Assembly (NCBI GenBank): GCA_022736535.1
Contig: DZCT01000018.1
Location: 1 to 8,514 of the forward strand
Source: Desulfatirhabdium butyrativorans
GTDB lineage: Bacteria > Desulfobacterota > Desulfobacteria > Desulfobacterales > JAIFKL01
Reading direction: 5' to 3'
Length of the DNA stretch: 8,514 nt
Below, piece by piece: positions 5,490 to 8,514 of this stretch. The position numbers and the translations under genes are program-made. The notes under the pieces were generated by a model that saw only the letters and a program-made list of their open reading frames with translations, was not told the origin of the DNA and ran no database searches. Within the stretch, counting starts at the first letter, position 1. Each line of letters starts with the position of its first letter.

Positions 5490-5518
5490 TTGACATACGA
5501 ATATATAAACGATAAAAT
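5490..5518 (+). promoter_or_regulatory. Near-consensus sigma-70 promoter for the 5662 gene
   Basis: TTGACA (5490-5495), a 17-base spacer and TAAAAT (5513-5518) give 11 of 12 consensus bases. The transcript start would lie near 5525, leaving an A/T-rich leader of about 137 bases. An inverted repeat TAAAATT-A-AATTTTA (5513-5527) covers the -10 box and start region and could be an operator, but it is pure A/T. A second TATAAT at 5620-5625 lacks a -35 box. Confidence 0.7.
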
Positions 5519-5661
5519 TAAATTTTAGTTTGTTTATTTTTTGTATGCAGAATATCGGACTGAAAAAAATCATTTTCACCTTAAAAAACCTTCGGAATAA
5601 TCGGCAAGATAATGAATGATATAATTTTTTTTAAATATTAATGAAATGAGGAGGTATCAAA

Positions 5662-7407
5662 ATGGTTTTTCTGAAAAAATCAGCTTTATGTATGGCGATG
5701 TGCTGCTGTCTCTTAACTGTCGCTTACGTTTCTGCGTCAGCTAAGACCTATCACAGCGCGGATTATAACCCGTCGGATTATAAAATCAGCATGTCCGAGC
5801 TTATTCGCGTTATTCAGTTCTACAATATCGGCGATTTTCACTGCGACCAAAGCAAAGAAGACGGCTATGGTGTCGGTCCCGGGGATAAAAATTGCTCTTT
5901 CCATGATGCTGATTACAATCCGCAGGACTGGAAAATCACCTTGAATGAACTCTTACGTCTGGTTCAGTTTCATAACGCAGGAATATATCATGTTGACACG
6001 ACGAATGAAGAAGACGGCTTTGCTCCCGGTTCAGGAACCGGCACACCGGATCCGGATGTCATTGAAATCTGCGGCGATGAAATAGATCAGGACGGAGACG
6101 GCAGAGATAACCTTTTCAGCATTGATCCTGAGAAATCCTTGGTTTTTAAAATCGGAGTTCGTCAACAAGATGCGGCAAGGCTGTGTTTGCCTTACATCTT
6201 TGATATTAAGACTGTAAAACAAGACGGAAAAGAAATCCAACTGCCTGACAATGTTGTTTTCGACAAAAAAGAGGGAAAATTCTCGTGGACGCCGACTTCG
6301 GAACAGGCAGGCGATTATGAATTTATTTTCCTTGTGAAAGAGACCTGCGGATATGATGAGGTTGAAATTACAGCATATATTGTTGTAAAAGGAACTTCCC
6401 GCAAACAGATTGCAGATGTTTCGGCTTCACCGGCTTTCATTAATCCGGCTGCCGGAGAAAAAACAACGATAAGTTACACCTTGGATAAGCCTGCTGCTGT
6501 TACCATCGAATTGTATAAAGCATCGGTTGCCATCAGCGGATGGGGTGACGGAATCTTCCGCCGAGAATTGGAGATGACTCTGTTGAACAATCAGTCAAGA
6601 CCCGCAGGACAAAACAGCGAAATATGGAACGGCAAAGGAGCGGACGGCAAAACCCTTGAACCTTCAGCCTATGTGTATGTAATCAAAGCGGTAAGCAGTG
6701 ATAAAACCTACACCTATGATCCCGAATATGTCAGCGGGCTTGTGGATATTTCCAACTTCACTGTTTCTCCTTTGAATTTCAATCCTTATGCCAATCAGTC
6801 TCTTGAATTGAAATACAGTCTGCTTCAGCCTGCATGGGTGACCATCGGCGGTAACGGAATGCCCGGGTTTGCTGTTGCAGGCAAGCCGAAAGATAAGGGC
6901 GAAAACATTGATAAATGGGACGGAAGAGCGGAAATCTGGGATGACAGCGGCGATACAGGGAAAACGATGGTTGTTACGGGAACATTGAACCTTGCGGCAA
7001 AAGCCGAAATTCTGCCTGAAAACGTCATCGTGATAAAGGAACAAGACGCTTCTTTGATTACGGATCTATCCACCGAAGCCTATATCATTGTTCCCTCTTA
7101 CGGAGAAATCAGCACGGTAAAATACACGCTTTCCGAAAACGCCGCTGTTTCCATAAGCATCAGCGATCCCAACGGAAACAACTGGATATTGCTGGAGAAT
7201 GAAACGCAGTCCAAGGGCGAGCATTCTGCTGAATGGCACGGCATCAATGCCGACGGAAAATTGGTCTGGCCCCTGACCAAAACTCAGAACTATTACGGAT
7301 ATATATCTGAAATGCCGGAAGGCGATTATACGGTGGAAATCAGCGCTGAGAGCAAAGCAAGCGGGATAACAGCCGTAAAACGGGCAAATATCCATGTTTA
7401 CAGATAA
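5662..7407 (+). CDS. Secreted multidomain protein: dockerin-like repeats, Ig domain and FlgD-type repeats
   Basis: The 581-residue product starts with a signal peptide (cleavage near VSASA/K, residue 27). Two dockerin-like units follow at 31-79 and 81-123, each H(S/D)ADYNPxD(Y/W)KI(S/T)xxEL(I/L)R(V/L)(I/V)QF(Y/H)N, then EDG. The Asp/Asn/Glu pattern suggests calcium binding with a loop one residue longer than usual. CGDEIDQDGDGRD (137-149) is another acidic, calcium-type motif. Residues about 150-243 resemble a putative Ig domain (LPDNVVFDKKEGKFSWTPTSEQAGDYEF). Three FlgD-like beta-sandwich units follow at about 250-345, 363-450 and 470-580, marked by (S/K)Y(T/S)L(D/L/S)xxA-V(T/S)I and W(N/D/H)G. 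No membrane anchor is seen. GAGGAGGT six bases before the ATG fixes the start. The role is unknown; a surface or extracellular binding or scaffold protein is the likeliest guess. Confidence 0.9.
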   Translation: MVFLKKSALCMAMCCCLLTVAYVSASAKTYHSADYNPSDYKISMSELIRVIQFYNIGDFHCDQSKEDGYGVGPGDKNCSFHDADYNPQDWKITLNELLRLVQFHNAGIYHVDTTNEEDGFAPGSGTGTPDPDVIEICGDEIDQDGDGRDNLFSIDPEKSLVFKIGVRQQDAARLCLPYIFDIKTVKQDGKEIQLPDNVVFDKKEGKFSWTPTSEQAGDYEFIFLVKETCGYDEVEITAYIVVKGTSRKQIADVSASPAFINPAAGEKTTISYTLDKPAAVTIELYKASVAISGWGDGIFRRELEMTLLNNQSRPAGQNSEIWNGKGADGKTLEPSAYVYVIKAVSSDKTYTYDPEYVSGLVDISNFTVSPLNFNPYANQSLELKYSLLQPAWVTIGGNGMPGFAVAGKPKDKGENIDKWDGRAEIWDDSGDTGKTMVVTGTLNLAAKAEILPENVIVIKEQDASLITDLSTEAYIIVPSYGEISTVKYTLSENAAVSISISDPNGNNWILLENETQSKGEHSAEWHGINADGKLVWPLTKTQNYYGYISEMPEGDYTVEISAESKASGITAVKRANIHVYR

Positions 7408-8455
7408 ACCGCACCTGTCGTTCTCGTTCCCACGCTCCGCGTGGGAACGTCCCCCCGGCCGATCGGCTGGCGGAATGCGCCGATCTGTTCCGGGGCGGAC
7501 GCGGAGCGTCCGGGCCGCATTCCCACGCGGAGCGTGGGAACGAGATCAACTGCGTAACTCATATATAATTTGCCGTATCCGTCCATATATCTGCATTGCA
7601 ATTCTTACCATTTTAATAATGGGGGAAACGGTTTTTGCAGAACAGGCAGAAATATCGCAGATCGGATTTTCATCTTTTAGGGACGGATACTGGCAGATAT
7701 GGCGCATGGATTCGGATGGCGGAAATCTCCGGCAGATAACAAAGAGTCCTTCCGATAAAAGAGAGCCGCTGTGGTTTGATAAGGGGCAAAAACTGCTTTA
7801 CAGAATCAGCAACGCAAAACTGTATGTGAAAGACCTTAAAACAGGTGAAGAAACCGGTTTTCTGGAACAATACGGAAATATTCTGAATCCTGATTTTTCA
7901 GCAGATGGCAGACGAATACTCTTCACGCGGTTCAGAACAGACATAACAGACAGCAGCGATATCTGGTCTGCTTCTCTTGCGCCTGACGCCAATGAAAGCA
8001 AAAGGCTGACCCGTGAACCCGGCATCCAATACGATGCTGACATATCGCCGGATGGGAAAAGCGTCGTTTATGTTTCCTCGTCAAAAGGGAAAGGACACGG
8101 TATATGGCTTGCAGACATTGAAGGCAAAAGTCATGTCTGTTTAAAGGAAGACGGTTTTTACAATATCTGCCCGGACTGGTCCCCGGAAGGAAAAAAGATT
8201 GCCTTTGCCTCAAATGCCGAGGGCAATTATGATATATGGGTAATGGATTCGGACGGGAAAAATCAAACCCGGCTGACGACGGATAACGGACTGGATACCC
8301 AGCCCAAATGGTCGCGGGACGGAAAAGACATTCTGTTTATTTCCAATCGGCTGGGAAATACGCAGGTATGGATAATGAAAGCAGACGGTTCGGATCAGAA
8401 AGCCCTAACGCCGAAGGATATGCGATGCGCTGATCCGACATGGATTGATTTTTGA
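7394..8455 (+). CDS. TolB-like beta-propeller protein (PD40/WD40-like repeats), exported
   Basis: This open frame holds about six WD40-like (PD40) beta-propeller blades, as in the C-terminal domain of TolB. Examples, numbered from the ATG at 7394: 92-116 (YWQIWRMDSDGGNLRQIT), 164-206, 213-250 (DADISPDGKSVVYVSS), 258-295 (DWSPEGKKIAFASN, then DIWVMDSDG) and 301-339. WSxDGKxIxFxSN followed by (I/V)W(I/V)MxxDG is the hallmark. There is no TolB N-terminal domain, so it is a propeller-only protein, likely periplasmic and of unknown partner. A signal-peptide-like stretch (57-82, ending TVFA/EQ) lies just before the propeller. The start is doubtful: the only ATGs are at 7394 (overlapping the previous stop), 7475 (inside the repeat) and 7619 (inside the signal peptide). 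None has a good ribosome site. Residues 5-55 would come from the repeat element. Confidence 0.78.
   Translation: MFTDKPHLSFSFPRSAWERPPGRSAGGMRRSVPGRTRSVRAAFPRGAWERDQLRNSYIICRIRPYICIAILTILIMGETVFAEQAEISQIGFSSFRDGYWQIWRMDSDGGNLRQITKSPSDKREPLWFDKGQKLLYRISNAKLYVKDLKTGEETGFLEQYGNILNPDFSADGRRILFTRFRTDITDSSDIWSASLAPDANESKRLTREPGIQYDADISPDGKSVVYVSSSKGKGHGIWLADIEGKSHVCLKEDGFYNICPDWSPEGKKIAFASNAEGNYDIWVMDSDGKNQTRLTTDNGLDTQPKWSRDGKDILFISNRLGNTQVWIMKADGSDQKALTPKDMRCADPTWIDF
7408..7570. repeat. FPRSAWER-type inverted-repeat element, copy 2 (family A)
   Basis: The element begins right after the stop codon of the preceding gene. It has the CGTTCCCACGC/GCGTGGGAACG hairpin (7425-7449), GGACGC/GCGTCC (7497-7511) and the opposing TTCCCACGC/GCGTGGGAA hairpin (7520-7540). 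Its right end carries AACTGCGTAACTC (7548-7560) followed by TATAAT (7564-7569). The left end (7408-7424) is degenerate compared with copy 1, and the centre (7450-7490) is different sequence. It is stop-free in the frame of the downstream gene and would add the peptides FPRSAWER and FPRGAWER to its N-terminus. Confidence 0.75.
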
Positions 8456-8462
8456 TGATTGT

Positions 8463-8486
8463 AGGGGTAAGCCCCTGTGCTTACCC
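8463..8486. repeat. Hairpin at the right edge, start of a GTAGGGG-type repeat
   Basis: GGGTAAGC (8465-8472) pairs with GCTTACCC (8479-8486) across a 6-base loop; AGGGG/CCCCT (8463-8467, 8472-8476) is a competing stem. It begins 8 bases after the stop codon of the beta-propeller gene. There is no T-tract, so it is a weak terminator candidate. GTAGGGG-led palindromes are commonly dispersed in such genomes, and the element may continue past the window. Confidence 0.45.
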
Positions 8487-8514
8487 TTAATCGGGCGTTC
8501 AGAAAAAGGGCAAC

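Overview
The window looks like chromosomal DNA from an anaerobic deltaproteobacterium (Desulfobacterota), probably a sulfate reducer with a repeat-rich genome. The basis is a Tat-exported periplasmic-type [NiFe] hydrogenase, exported proteins with dockerin-like and FlgD-like repeats, and many palindromic intergenic elements, including the family whose translation reads FPRSAWER/FPRGAWER. I associate such elements with large Desulfobacterales and similar genomes; this placement rests on recall and is not proven by the sequence.

Layout. Positions 1-386 hold no convincing gene but carry a 161-bp inverted-repeat element (204-364). A minus-strand gene (387-881) encodes an exported four-EF-hand protein built from two 60-residue repeats. 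Its promoter region abuts a 198-bp inverted-repeat element (931-1128). A second minus-strand gene (1265-1771) encodes a small exported helical protein with a Thr/Ala/Glu-rich tail. It has a clear downstream terminator (1181-1211) and an upstream array of four 11-bp direct repeats that resembles a response-regulator site. Positions 1911-2193 hold two further palindromic elements back to back.

The core is a two-gene minus-strand hydrogenase operon: small subunit (3975-4919), then large subunit (2213-3856). An 88-bp palindromic element fills most of the gap between them. All cluster and nickel ligands are present. No maturation protease, cytochrome or membrane-anchor gene is next to them, so the enzyme probably passes electrons to soluble periplasmic carriers encoded elsewhere and uses maturation factors encoded elsewhere.

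Positions 4920-5661 are non-coding: the hydrogenase promoter region, a MITE-like element with terminal inverted repeats (5097-5310), two strong stem-loops (5311-5420) and a near-consensus sigma-70 promoter (5490-5518) reading rightward. That promoter drives a 581-residue secreted protein (5662-7407) with two dockerin-like calcium motifs, a putative Ig domain and three FlgD-type beta-sandwich repeats. Immediately after it, a second copy of the FPRSAWER element (7408-7570) lies between that gene and a TolB-like beta-propeller gene (ending at 8455), and appears to have displaced the latter's start. The window ends in the beginning of another palindrome.

Overall, apart from the hydrogenase the genes are exported proteins of unknown role. 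The most unusual aspect is that nearly every intergenic gap is occupied by a palindromic element, of at least five different families, some of which appear to supply promoter parts or 5' coding sequence. I see no sign of a new defence, secretion or biosynthetic system.
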